From assembly GCA_036873755.1 (NCBI GenBank), contig JAVTVY010018721.1:1-64000 (forward strand): 64,000 nucleotides of DNA, in the 5' to 3' direction. The position numbers and the translations under genes are program-made. Positions 10,348 to 21,341 of this stretch are shown here, in pieces. This DNA is from Hanleya hanleyi (Eukaryota > Mollusca > Polyplacophora > Lepidopleurida > Hanleyidae). Below the pieces are notes generated by a model, which was given only the letters and a program-made list of their open reading frames with translations, made no database searches and was not told where the DNA came from. Numbering within the stretch: the stretch's first letter is position 1; every line of letters begins with the position of its first letter.

Positions 10348-11063
10348 TTCAGCCTGGTTTTATATCCGATTTTCTGCATTTCTTTCCCATAGACAGCACG
10401 CAGAAACAGAGCATCGGGGTGAACGCAATCCCACTCACAGGACATCCGGTCTGGTTCATACTTTATGTAAGAATCACGAGACAATGCATACAATAGCCAA
10501 GTCTGGGGATACAATAGCCAAGTCTGGGGACAACAATGTGTCTAGACATGTGCCTTTTCAACGACACAAAGACCCAGACAATAGTTTCTACATGAAGTAT
10601 CGACCTTCGGTCTATGTAAATGCCAAGAAACACGGAGAAGAATAAACTGTCTAGGTACAACGATGAGCCTGGGGATGGGCGGATTTTTTCAATAATACAA
10701 GCTTATTGGCCGATCGAAAAATCAGATCAAATTTTCCATAATGAGAGACTAAAGTACAATTACCAATTCCTGAAAACAATTCTTTGTTACGTTAAAAGAC
10801 AGCCATCGGACTACGCTTCCCAATGGGCTATCTTTCCTTTTACAGCCGCTTCTGTTATCAAGCTCCTCTGCAATCAGTCAATAATTTGATACTTCACTGA
10901 GTGGACACGGTATCTCAGATGGCGAATGTGGGAGTATGAGATGATGAAAAGAAATACGCAGGTAGCTATGTAACACAACTGGGAGAATTAACATCGAAAG
11001 ACTGAAAAAAATAAAAGCTTTTCTTTTATTCTGCCCTAATATTTTGCAAAGATGATAGCATAC
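10348..11063. other. Lipase intron 3, no gene seen
   Basis: The only structure noted is a 21-bp direct repeat, ATACAATAGCCAAGTCTGGGG twice near 10490-10530 (first 20 bases identical). No exon was recognised between the foldback and exon 3. Confidence 0.4.
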
Positions 11064-11274
11064 CTCCAATCCCAGAATTCCTTCTGTGACGGTTGAAGAC
11101 GACTGTGGTTCCGAGAGTAGCGATTACCCCTGACGTTACCTAACCAGACATCAAATCCATCGTCTGCCAATATGTAAGCGAGACTCTCATTCACCAGATT
11201 TGTTAGAAACATTGTTGAACTAGCCAATAAACCATGCTGTAGCAGGATTGGTGTATTGGTGGCTTGTTCTTTAC
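11064..11274 (-). CDS. Acid lipase exon 3 (oxyanion-hole exon)
   Basis: The acceptor TTTTAG precedes the exon and the donor G|GTATGC follows it. Its 211 nt join exon 2 (phase 1) and exon 4 (phase 2) without a frame change. It encodes LLQHGLLASS, the conserved HGL oxyanion-hole strand of acid lipases, then NLVNESLAYILAD, GFDVWLGNVRGN and the FWDW end. An asparagine-rich NHS-type N-glycosylation sequon is present. Residue order matches the family N-terminal half exactly. Confidence 0.93.
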
Positions 11275-11855
11275 CTAAAATAAAAAGCAGATGGGAATGT
11301 TTTTAAGTTTAATTGGTCCTACTCTACCAGGAACCCGTATTGAACATTCTACCACACCCATTTGTTTTACCGAATAACCTTATTACATTTAAAGAAGGAA
11401 GCCCAGGTGTGATCTAATTCCAATAGATTATACCTCTCAACCAGTCGGTGTTGATTATATGACGCCGTAAGTTTCTTCGCGTGTCCAGTTGAACTCGCCC
11501 AGAGGGGTAATTGGATTGAAAAGGATATAATAATTTATCGTCTGCTTATCTTCTTGTACATCATGGAGCCAATTAACGTTGGCGAAAGAGTTCTTTTCCG
11601 TTCTTTTTTATTCAAAGTTGTTGGTGTCACTAAACCTATGATAGGATAAAAATCCAATTATTGGATGACGGAATCCAAGGGTTACGCTTTCATCATTTTG
11701 ATCGTTGATGGTGTTTTAGCACGCCCCTATAGGTGTCATACTGTGGACTCTCCAACCCGTGTCTCCAACAGGCACGCGACTTGCGAGTGTTGCTTGCTCC
11801 GATTAATTGGCGGGTCAAAGCATTTTTTGTCGGGTATACGGGTGTTCATCCAGTT
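11275..11855. other. Start of lipase intron 2, no gene seen
   Basis: No exon or clear repeat was recognised between exon 3 and the TTAA-flanked transposon. Intron 2 runs from 11275 to 30869 (about 19.6 kb) and contains that transposon, several foldbacks and the whole of GP-B. Confidence 0.5.
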
Positions 11856-12064
11856 TTAAAGGTCAACCCAAACGGATTTTTTTTGGTCTAAAAATCCTTA
11901 AAAATCATAGTTCATACTTCACTTTGTATGAAAAAAATATTGAAAAAATTCTAATCTGATGAGAAACACACGTAATATGGGAGCAAAGTGGGCTTTTTCA
12001 CACTTTCACAGCTGGGTTGATGACGTCACGCAGGGAAGTTGCCTGAGAAAAAACAGCGGATAAC

Positions 12065-12331
12065 ATGGAAAGCGAGTGCAGTCAGAGCTCCGGTTCAGAT
12101 GTCGATTCGAGCGATATCAGCTGCTTAGATGGAAATATTTTTCGCCAAGAAGATGAAATAGACATAGAGGAGGATGATGACGGGCAAATTAACAGTTGTT
12201 TGCAGACCAACGGCGGAATTCAGCCCTATCAATTTGAGCCGTACGGCTCCGATTCTGACAGTGACAACCACTCTGACAACGTGGAACTCGACGACGACAG
12301 GATTCGGAGAGGTCGTTTGTTGAATACAGAT
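12065..12331 (+). CDS. P2RX7-like N-terminal exon carried in the Kolobok-like element
   Basis: The reading starts at ATG 12065. It is a serine- and acid-rich N-terminus, then IQPYQFEPYGSDSDSD and a run ending RLLNTDW. PYQFEP ... SDSD ... R-x-GNTDW is the typical start of invertebrate proteins with the zinc-binding P2X7 intracellular domain. Those normally continue into W-C-x-C-x-x-C after this point. Here the codons are followed by G|GTATGC, a plausible splice donor, and then a stop. The downstream domain is not found in the element, so this is a captured or truncated 5' exon. Expression is unknown. Confidence 0.55.
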
Positions 12332-13161
12332 TGGTATGCAACTTGACTGGAAACCTTATTATCGTCATCTATAAGACCAAATGTCCATATATTTCAAACT
12401 GTATTGAATGTAGAACGATTCTGTGATGTAAAGAACGAGAACATCTGTGTTGTTATTGTTGTTACTGACCGAGGCAGCCTTTTCGAAGGGATAAATTCCG
12501 GGATTCGGCAGTATGGACAGTAAACTGTTGATAACTCTACTGATATACGTCCGATTTGAATTTTGTTTGTTTTCCCATAATCCCCATGAAATACCAATTT
12601 CAGAATTATATAGTTTGATAAAAAATACTTTGGACATTCATGGCGAAAAGTAAGCCGTGGTGAGTGGATCGGCATTCACATTTGCTCAATTTTCGACAAA
12701 TTACCTCAATTAAATTGAAATCGAATGATATTCCCACAATCTCAAATGTCAAGGGATTATGAAAGTATTATTATCACTTCTGTATCTACAGCCATTCACT
12801 CCAATTGGTGTTTTTTATTTATTTACTTATCAAACGTATATATATTTATGAAAGATCATTTTATTATTATTAAATAATATGAAATAGAGACTCATCCAGT
12901 CTAACCTGTAGGTGCTCAAGCAACAAATGCCACGCGAGAGCGAGCAGGGCATGTACAGCCGTCTCCCTGCCCGAGGCCTCGCTTGCAGGCTAGATTCGTT
13001 CAGCCGATGTCCGTGATAGATTCTCCTTGTCCGATTTCTTTGCCGTCACATTCTGATTGTTCTTAGGTTTGATAGTTGGAATAGCTGTTCTCTTTAGTTT
13101 TGGTTTGTACCCGAATTCAACTGCTACGCTGTAGATGTCCTCGAATGATGTCTAATTTCTG

Positions 13162-13338
13162 TCAAAATGTGCCGAGCAAATTATACGAGTACTGGCTCGG
13201 GCCCTCTTTCCACACTCTCGTGTTGCGTACAAATTTCGTCCAATTTGCAGCGATTTTCTCGTCTTTAGGCCACAAATGAATACTAACACCGTCATCTGTA
13301 GTAAAACTGCAACCTCCCACTACACAACGTCGCGGCAT
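13162..13338 (-). pseudogene. THAP zinc-finger domain fragment, frameshifted
   Basis: From ATG at 13338 the reading has the THAP layout: MPRRCVVGGC at the start, then SIHLWPKDEK and W-TKFVRNTRVW. The frame then leaves the domain. The closing THAP motif ICSAHFDR is present at about 13165-13190 but one frame away, so a small indel breaks the domain. THAP domains bind DNA in Kolobok and P-element transposases and in cellular THAP proteins. No catalytic domain follows. Confidence 0.75.
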
Positions 13339-13678
13339 ATTTAACAAATCATGCCCCGATACTCCGAAAATCTCCAGAAATCAGCAGCTACTTACGACTG
13401 TGGTATACGGCTTTAACATAGAGAATACAAGACGGCTTCCCTCCGTGACGTCACAGCTGGAATTGACAGGAGAGCGATTTTCACCTTTCAAATGGCAATA
13501 TCTCGACAACCAGACTGCACAAAATTATGAAAAAAATATCATTATTTTCAGAATCGAAAGGACTATTTTTTTATATTTTTGACCTCAGAGCGTTTGGGTT
13601 GACCTTTAAATACACGAGAATATCTTTCATTTCAGGAAACATCTCCACATTGTGCTGTTTTCAGTATGGTAGAATAGA

Positions 13679-13930
13679 AATAATTCCTTATTTACTGTGG
13701 TAAAATACCTAGAATAGATCGGGCTGCAATAGGAGGAGTCTCCACGTTTGATCACTCAGGCCTACGGCCTTCATGACCAAACTTAGACTCCTGCTATTGC
13801 AGCCCGACCTAGAATAGATCGGACTGCAATAGGAGGAGTCTCCACGTTTGGTCACGAAGGCCGTGGACTCCTCCTATTGCAGCCCGATCTATTCTAGGTG
13901 TTTTACGACAGTAAGCAAGGAATTATTTCT
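13679..13930. repeat. 250-bp nested palindromic foldback
   Basis: AATAATTCCTTATTTACTG at 13679 is mirrored near 13905-13927. Inside are two smaller palindromes, each with ATCGG(G/A)CTGCAATAGGAGGAG and its inverse around CGAAGGCC-like centres. It is a MITE-like structure without coding capacity. Confidence 0.7.
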
Positions 13931-14119
13931 TAAACACACCGCAGTCTAATAATGGAGCATCACACACTAAGTTTAGAGATCTATATGAGGAACCTTCACC
14001 AAGATTGCGAATGAGGTGCGGTATAGGTGGGTTACGGAACTCTGTCGAAATGTAGAATCAGTTGCTCGCAATCCTAAGCCTTCCTGGCGGCTTTTTCGCC
14101 CACGCCCCGTCACTTTATA

Positions 14120-14437
14120 CACTCTTAAAATGAAAGTGTTGTATTTAACATTATAAATGTCCGACGAAAGTGTTATATTATAACTCTCAGAAAGTGCTGA
14201 AATAAAGCGTTATATCCATCATTATATTGCTGTATCAGGAGCAATACGACATTTTACACTTTTGAATTTAACACTTGTATTGTACTGCTCCTGATACAGC
14301 ACTATGGTGTTGGATATAACACTTTATTTCAACACTTTCTGAGAGTGTTACAAGTATAACACTTTATATAATTTGTCACTCCTCGGACATTTATAATGTT
14401 AAATACAACACTTTCATTTTAACGCTTTCTGAGAGTG
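14120..14437. repeat. 318-bp foldback MITE with AACACTTTC motifs
   Basis: CACTCT at 14120 is the inverse of AGAGTG at 14432-14437, both beside TATA. The arms carry TTAAAATGAAAGTGTTG, AACATTATAAATGTCCGA and GATATAACACTTTATTTC and their inverses. The TATA flanks may be a TA-type target duplication. Confidence 0.65.
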
Positions 14438-15469
14438 TATATATTTGTTTACCCCTTATAGGCTAGGGGGCTGAAACTTGTCACACTGTATCTAGGGGTC
14501 AAGCGCTATCAGAAAATGCCAAAAGTCAAAAACAAGGAATTTCCAAATTGTGGATGCACATGCATTTTTGGTGATGTATACACATTTTTACTTCCACCTT
14601 ACTTGATCAATTATCAGCATGAGAGCTGAATAAAATTGCGGTAAAACTCTGGTAGAAATTTTGGCGAAAGTTTTTTGGACATGTCAGATTTCGTTATTTT
14701 TTCACGTGTCTGACGTGTCTTCTCCGTCGATCTTCACCAACAAAACGAAATAGGAGCGACTGACAGGTTTGCACAAAACTCTTATAACATATGTGATTAT
14801 GGTTACAAAGAATAAAAACCTGGCGTGTTTTCCTTTTGCTGGTATGGATGGGAAAGGTATACGATATCTCGATCCCGTCGCACGATGAACTTTCATCCCA
14901 AATCTGAATTTCCCTGAGTACAAGTAATCGGGAATTTGATTGGCTGAACAGTACATATTGGCTCTGCCCACACGTTATTCAACCAATCAGCACACTTTTT
15001 ACACGACATACGAATTCAATGAAACTGTAAACCAGATCGGCTCGTTTTCTAGATTTATAGTTTTTATTTCCCATCCATGCATTTAAAAAATAATTCGCCA
15101 TTTCTGTGAAACCGTGATTATTTAGCATTTAAAATAACACTGAGAGTATGACAGTATCTTGTTTTATAGCAAAGAGCTGTAGAAAAAGGATCGTTGAGTA
15201 GGAGAATGGCGAATTTCATGAACTTGTCGGCGATTGCGATGCTTGAAGGTTTTCTTGTCTGGATGTACTTTTAGTAGATTCATTTTCTCACAGATTAAAT
15301 AAGTATGGGAATTATATAAACGTGGACACAATGTGGATACATCTCTTATATAGGATGCATATCCACATTTTACAAAAATCGACATCCTATATAGAGATGA
15401 ATCCACAAAAATCCGCTTTAGGTGGGTACGCCATTCTTCACGGTCCATCGACAACCGATCCATGGAACT
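14438..15469. other. Intron 2 sequence without recognised features
   Basis: No exon or RNA gene was recognised. The start (GGCTAGGGGGCTGAAAC, 14461) resembles the start of the dispersed repeat at 16187, so part of this is probably the same repeat family. Confidence 0.35.
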
Positions 15470-16095
15470 TTTGTTGTAAGATCGCAAAGGTGGTGTTCGC
15501 TTTAGATATAGGCCGGGAATCGTCCTCAATGCGTTTTTGATACACACAGCTAATGGAGCTAATTTTTGTCTAAAAAGCGCCAAATTGACAATTTCTTACA
15601 GTCTATACACTGAATTATTAGATAAATAATAATCAAGGCTCACAGATAAACACAACCAGACTTACAGTGGTTCAAACCTGCCGTATTGGTTTATTTTGCA
15701 CTTTTCGGTGCATGTACAGTCGACATTTTCTCTTATTGCAAAATTATGACACCTTTAACCAAAATCATATTTAGACTGAATATTTCAGAATTATTTGTTG
15801 TTCAAAATAGCAAAAATTGGTTTTAGTTAAAGGTGTCCTATTTTTGTAACAAAAGAAAACCCGCACCGAAAAGTGCATAAAAATACGAAAATAAGCCAAT
15901 GTACCTTTGGTGCGCCATAAATCCGTTTTCGTGCATCTGCAGTCCTTCATTATTTCGTGTCTTATAATTCAGTATGTATAGGCAGTGAAAAATGGTCCAT
16001 TTCATGTCATTTTTATAAAAGTGAAAGTTTGGCCCTACAAACCGAACAGCTTGAGGACGATTCCCTATATGTAAAGCGAACACCACCTTTTCTCC
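15470..16095. repeat. Foldback element about 626 bp
   Basis: Three inverted pairs are nested: AAGGTGGTGTTCGCTTTA near 15488 and its inverse near 16078; TTGCACTTTTCGGTGC near 15693 and its inverse near 15870; ACACCTTTAACC near 15750 and its inverse near 15826. The arms share CGATTCCC/GGGAATCG. No ORF is supported. Confidence 0.65.
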
Positions 16096-16680
16096 CTTAA
16101 CCCTATCTGGCCTGGGCGATTTGGGGTGTACCGCAGCTTGGAGAGGGGCGGAAAGTGCCCCCCTATTTATTTTCGCTATCGCTAAGGCTAGAGGGCTGAA
16201 ACATACCACACTATATCAGTGGGTCAAGTTCTACAAGAAAATGCAAAAAAAATCAAGATGGCCGCCATAATGACGTCACTGTGACGTCATTTTCAAAAAG
16301 AGCATTTTTTGACCATTATTTGTCAGAATTTTCGAAATTTTTATTTTTGCTTTTTCTTCGCAAAAACTGCATGATAAATTAGTAAATAATAATCTGATAT
16401 GAAATAAAATAGATTTTACCCACTTTTCCATACAGAAAAGCAAAATATTTGAAGAAATATAACGAAAAAATCACTTTTATGGTACCCCACCTGGCCGCCA
16501 TTTTGAATTTACCCATGATCCTCTGCTCGGGGGGTCATACAAATAGCCTCAAAATTACCCTAATACGATAATCGGAAAAGTGACGAAGTTTCAGCTCTCA
16601 ATTTGTCGTCGTTCCGGAGATAGGAGCAAAAAACCAACGGGGGGCGGAAGTGCCTCCCCGGCCAGGTAGGGTTAAATGAT
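16096..16680. repeat. Dispersed repeat, inverted copy at 47.14-47.64 kb
   Basis: Shared blocks with the 47-kb copy include CCGAGCAGAGGATCATGGG, CACTGTGACGTCAT, a TTTTGCATAA-type stretch and the phrase CTAG-GGCTGAAAC. It contains two TGACGTCA sites beside GATGGCCGCC, a YY1-like core. The start GGTTAAATGAT marks its end near 16680. It has no ORF. Confidence 0.55.
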
Positions 16681-17053
16681 CACAAATGTGGGTCAAAAAA
16701 CTCCTCTGATGCAAGTAAACCCGAAATACTTTGATTAATATATCAAATGATTCTAAAACTGCCAAAATGTCTGTCAAAAGTTGAGTGTAACAAGAACCAA
16801 AAAGTACCTGCAAATAGCATATTGACAAGATCATAATCAATTGTGGACGCAAAGCGTGCATCGACCTCTTGTTAGGAATTGAAGCGATATGCAAGAGTCA
16901 TTTGCTGAATAATACGAATGTTTTAGTTGCAATATTGTAAACATCTACATTAGAGGCAAATGATGAAATAAGTATATAGCCATATTGAATTGAGGACGCG
17001 GGTGGTTCGGGTGGGTTCAGGTTCCTGTTGCTTCAATGCATTTTGCTGAGAAG
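16681..17053. other. Intron 2 sequence without recognised features
   Basis: Nothing supported was found here. Confidence 0.35.
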
Positions 17054-17290
17054 CAACAGGAACTTGATAATGTGATGTCTAGCACTGTAATATCACTTGT
17101 CTTTATTGCACCATGTAAGCGTTCAGTCTGTGTCTTGTACGCTGTCCTCAGTGTTTTATAGGGTGGATATGGCGGGTGTCTGGTTTCATGCTGCTTCAGA
17201 TTTCTTGGAACACAACTGGGCTGGGTGGTGCTTAGTTGGTTCGTCGTGATTAAGCTGCAATATTGTTGAAAGCGACGTTAAATTCTATTC
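17054..17290. repeat. SINE-like repeat, inverted relative to 7955-8215
   Basis: Reverse complement of the same unit as at 7955-8215, ending in GAAAGCGACGTTAAATTC (about 17268-17285). The internal A/B boxes of a polymerase III promoter could not be confirmed by eye. Confidence 0.55.
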
Positions 17291-17929
17291 ACAACCTTAC
17301 TCTTGAATTGAGGACACATTGAAGAATGATGCGAACCTTAACTGAACCTCAGCTGATGTGAACCAGAAATTTTCGGTTATTGGCCTGACCTGCATTGGAA
17401 TATTACATTTATTAGCCAAAAATACTCCCATGTTGAAATTTTTATATGTGTAACAATTAATTTTGTGTTTGCCCTGCTGGATCGTCACAATATTCAGCCA
17501 TTGAACGAATGGGATTAATTTGGAGTTGAGTGTGTGGAACTTTTTTTCATGAATAGTATCATAAGCCATAATTTGCCATAGCGTTTGCCACGTCAAAATT
17601 GTAAATTAGAGTCTAAGATCAAAATGGGGGGAACGAAAAATTGTGACAATTCATTGTAAACCCAAAACTCTGCGTTCTTCTAATCTGTAAATAACCTTTC
17701 GACTAAGCAGCTGTTTAAATTTCCAGCTGGTGGAATCATGTGGCGAATGGCGACGAGCCTTTTGGCATATTTCTACACCTTTAACCACAACGAATTTTCA
17801 ATAGTATTCAGCATCAAGCCCACCGAATTTAGATATCTTGACCTCATTTTGGTTAAAGATGCCATATTTTTAATTTGAAGGGCATTCTCTCCAAGAATAT
17901 CACCAAAAACGTGAAACAAGCATTCTGAG
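17291..17929. other. Intron 2 sequence without recognised features
   Basis: ACACCTTTAACCA (near 17788) and GGTTAAAGATG (near 17853) hint at a decayed foldback of the 15.5-kb family. No gene is seen. Confidence 0.35.
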
Positions 17930-18305
17930 AACCGTGATCCGCTGAAGCTGCAGCAGTATCGAAAGCATTAATGTAGAGCAAACTTTCCATGTACAGATTA
18001 CAAATTTTTGGCTAACAGAAACTTTATCATTGGAAGAGTCCAGACCGCGATAATTTGAACAAAAAATAACATTTCATGTCACAAATAGCACACGCACATT
18101 CTCAAATCATATGAAACATGTGTAGCAAGTGTCAATATCATCCAGTGAAAGCTGACAGCTTCAGCAAACTTTCTATGTACATGTGTACATGTATGTACAT
18201 TATCACTGGCAAATTATTGAATCGAAATCCTCATGATTTGGTCATGAATTATTATTTCATTTCATGTGTAGCACAGTCACATCCTCTAATCATATGAAAC
18301 ATGTG
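17930..18305. repeat. Host ~180-bp tandem repeat, left part, interrupted by GP-B
   Basis: Units share TTTCAT(G/C)T...AATAGC, CATATGAAACATGTGTA and ATCATCCAGTGA. Copies of the CATGTG core lie at about 18118 and 18300 here. After GP-B they continue at 29917, 30093 and 30272. GP-B is inserted exactly at the CATGTG core of one unit. Confidence 0.75.
18300..18305. other. Target-site duplication of GP-B, left copy (CATGTG)
   Basis: CATGTG here and at 29917-29922 are identical. They replace the single CATGTG found in uninterrupted host repeat units such as the one near 30272. Confidence 0.85.
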
Positions 18306-18639
18306 AGTAGTATATAGCATTGATTTCGAGTCGCATTGACCTGGCGTAAGAATCTGGCGTCGAGGTCAAGTGCATTATAGTACGGGTGAAAACCGGCAAA
18401 AGAGTGCGCCGTCTCAAAAAGGACGCCGTCTCATGTGGAGGTCATGTGGAGGTCACGTGATGGTCAAGTGCATGGGGTATGTATTCCTCCGTGGTGATGC
18501 GGTCTGGCGGTGATGCGGTCTGCTTCCGCGGACAGAAAATAGTCCCCAGACTTCAAATACGCTGCATGGTCCGATTGGGTCGAATGAGGTATCAAAGTGA
18601 AGCATTCGTGAAGAGGCATCCAGTCATGGGTGGGTGTAT

Positions 18640-18800
18640 GTAACATTAGGATTTTTTCCCGAAACTATAAAAAGCGGAACACGGACTTTACCCCTAAAAT
18701 AGGGGATAACCCCTATCAACTCTAGCCAAAAGGGCTAATATCGGTCCCCGGGCTTATTGGGACCTGTCTATCAAGTCAATGTGGTGCATGTAAAATTAGG
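18640..18800 (+). promoter_or_regulatory. Inward-facing TATA and hairpins at the GP-B tip
   Basis: ACTATAAAAAGCGGAACACG (about 18665) is followed by hairpin-forming CCCCTAAAATAGGGG and an AGCCAAAAGGGCT stem. The same block recurs inverted at about 29460-29570 and in GP-C at about 49060 and 62050-62240. Conservation across elements suggests a function such as a tip promoter or replication signal; this is inference. Confidence 0.45.
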
Positions 18801-18889
18801 ATTTTTTCCTTTGGGTGAATGGGGCCTGGGAACATGATAGGATATATACTGATCTGTCTGTGGAGTTTTTCCCGCCAGAATTTCGCTGT

Positions 18890-19190
18890 CGTCTGCTTGG
18901 GGTTGTCACGTGCCGAACACCTGGCTCCCCCGAATTGCCACATTGTTGCACGTTCGCTACAATGTTGCGGTGAACACCTGGTCTTGCGTCTGCGTGAGTG
19001 AGTTCACGTGCCGAACACCTGGCTCAGCGAACTGCAACAATGTTGCACGTTCGCTACATTGTTGCTACAACGCCTGGTCTGGCGTCTGCGTGAGTGAGCT
19101 CACGTGCCGAACACCTGGCTTCCCGAGATCAAGGCGTGTCCAGACTTGTTCTGGGTTGTGCAGTTCTGCCATGCAGAGGACGTGTACTAG
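18890..19190. repeat. About 115-bp tandem repeat, three units
   Basis: Units share CACGTGCCGAACACCTGGCT and TTGCACGTTCGCTACA, each with a CACGTG E-box. The mirror copy in the right arm (about 29150-29320) has fewer units. Confidence 0.6.
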
Positions 19191-19239
19191 GAATGCATAT
19201 TAAATTCTATAGACAAAGTGTATGGAAATAGACGTTCTG

Positions 19240-20800
19240 GGGTCTAGGTGGGCCACTAGTGGGTCGATGGAGTCGTATGAGGTATCAATGTGAAGCATTT
19301 GTGAAGGCGCATCTGATGGGCTGGGTGCGGGGTTGAAATATTGTCATTCTGCGCATGCGCGGTAGACAAAGGGTATGGAAATAGGCGTTTTGGGGTCTAG
19401 GTCGGCCACTAATGGTCCGATGGAGTTGAGTAAGGTATCAAAGTGAAGCATTCGTGAAGGCGCATCCGACGGGCTGGGTGTGGGGTTGAAATATCGTTAT
19501 TCTGCGCGTGCGCGGTAGACGAAGGGTATGGAAATAGCCGTTTTGGGGTCTAGGTGAGCCACTAATGCTCCGATGGAGTTGAGTGCGGTATCAATGTGAA
19601 GCATTCGTGAAGGAGCATCCGACTGGATGGATGTGACGTAAAACTGACGTCATTCTGCGCATGCGCAGTATACCAAGTATATGGAAATAGACATTTTGGC
19701 GCCGACATGGATCACTATTGGTCCGATGGAGTCGTATGAGGTCTTATTTTGACGCTCTCGTGAGGGAGCATCCACCTGGACTAGTGCGTCGTTCGTTGTC
19801 AACATTCTGTGCATGCGCGGACAGGGAATTGTGAGAAAAGGATAGGAACATAGACGTTTTGGGGTCTAGGTGAGCCCCTAATGGGCCGATGGTGTCGTAT
19901 GAGGTATCAATGTGAAGTATATGTGAGGGAGCAACCGCCTGTAGTAGTGTGGCGTCCGTTTTCGACATTCTGCGCATGCGCGGACAGGGAATTGTGGGAA
20001 AAGGGTGTGGAAATAGACGTTTTGGGTTCTAGATGGACCACTAATCGTCCGATGGAGTCGAGTGAGGTATAAATGTGAAGCATATGTAAGGGCGCATCTG
20101 ACTGGGTGGTAGGAATATCGTCATTCTGCGCATGCGAAATAGACAAAGGGTATGGAAATAGACGTTTTGGGATCTAGGTGAGCCAGTAATGAGCCGATGG
20201 AGTCGTATGAGGTATCAATGTGAAGCATATGCGAGGGGGCATCCTATTGGACTAGTGTTTCGTCCGTTTTTTTGCGCATGCGCAGTCGGGTCGTAGTATA
20301 CAAAGCAGGCACTTTGGGGGTATGTGGGGGTGTGCTTGGGGTAGAGATGGACCGCTATGGGTCCGAATGGGTCGTGCAAGGTGTCAAAGTGAAGCTTGTG
20401 TGGGGTAGAGTCAGAATGGCGTGTTTTTAAGTGCAAGTCGCGTTAATCTGCGCATGCGCAGTTGGTTGTAGTAAGTAGAGTGGTCATTTTGGGGCAGTAC
20501 AGGAAGGTATTTGGGGTAGAGATGGACCATCCTTGGTCCGAATGCGTCCTGTGAGGTGTCATTTTGTAGCTCTCGGGGTGTAGACCCCGATTTGGGGGCT
20601 GTCCACAGCATCTGTGACGTCATCGGTGACGTCATCAGTACGAGTAGTAGCGAAAGTGGGCATTTGGGGCAGCGAAGGAAGGTATTTGTAGTAGAGATGG
20701 ACCATCCATATCTGTCATGCATTATACCATATCTTTGTTGTGACGTCATCGGTGACGTCATCAGTACGAGTGGTAGCGAAATTTTGATTAGTCGTCCAAT
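19240..20800. repeat. GP-B left-arm NRF1 and CRE arrays
   Basis: About 150-170-bp units carry GCGCATGCGC-like palindromes (near 19350, 19660, 19975, 20270, 20450), AGCATTCGTGAAG and CGTTTTGGGGTCTAGGT. From about 20470 the CRE unit begins, with TGACGTCATCGGTGACGTCA near 20618 and again near 20741. These match GP-A arrays in inverted orientation. No gene is supported. Confidence 0.75.
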
Positions 20801-20859
20801 ACATATGGAATGATGAGGGACTCGAGTTAATCTCTATATGTACAGACACCACCACACAC

Positions 20860-20915
20860 CAACAATACCACACACACACACACACACGCACACACACACA
20901 CACTACCACACACCA
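20860..20915. repeat. CA microsatellite
   Basis: A run of CA/ACACAC with CACCAC flanks. The mirror GT run is at about 27160-27192. It yields spurious VCVCV ORFs. Confidence 0.9.
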
Positions 20916-21341
20916 CCATCAACACCACCACCGCTCGTCAACGTCCGGTGGTGGTGGTGGTAGCTCTTGTGGATCGGAGCTCCGGAGCTCGGAGCTCCGC
21001 TGTATTATACAATCGGATAGCGGTTGTCTTGAATAACAACAAGTTCAGCAATGTTCATACAGTTTATTATCCCCAATGTTACATCATACCCAGGCTGGGG
21101 GAGCCGCCCTGGGTAGGTTTAGTATGTTCGCAACAAAACAAATTGAAATATAAAACACCATGCTTTATTATTTAATGCACCGTCACATTAGGTATAAGTG
21201 TTTACTGAGCTCTATTCAACGATCACCATGTAGACAAATAGGGTATGTACGTATGTATGTTATGGTATTCATCAGTGCATGGGTGAAGCATTCAGCCGAT
21301 GGGGTGGTCGGTCAGCTTGGTAACGAAAAACGTTACATTGG

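Larger units (their letters stand above)
11860..13605. mobile_element. 1.75-kb Kolobok-like DNA transposon (TTAA duplication)
   Basis: The ends are AGGTCAACCCAAACG and its inverse CGTTTGGGTTGACCT. TTAA flanks both sides (11856-11859 and 13606-13609). TTAA duplications occur in piggyBac and Kolobok elements; Kolobok transposases carry a THAP domain, and a THAP fragment is present here on the minus strand, so Kolobok is favoured. The element is non-autonomous, as no full transposase is encoded. It contains a P2RX7-like exon on the plus strand. Confidence 0.75.
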
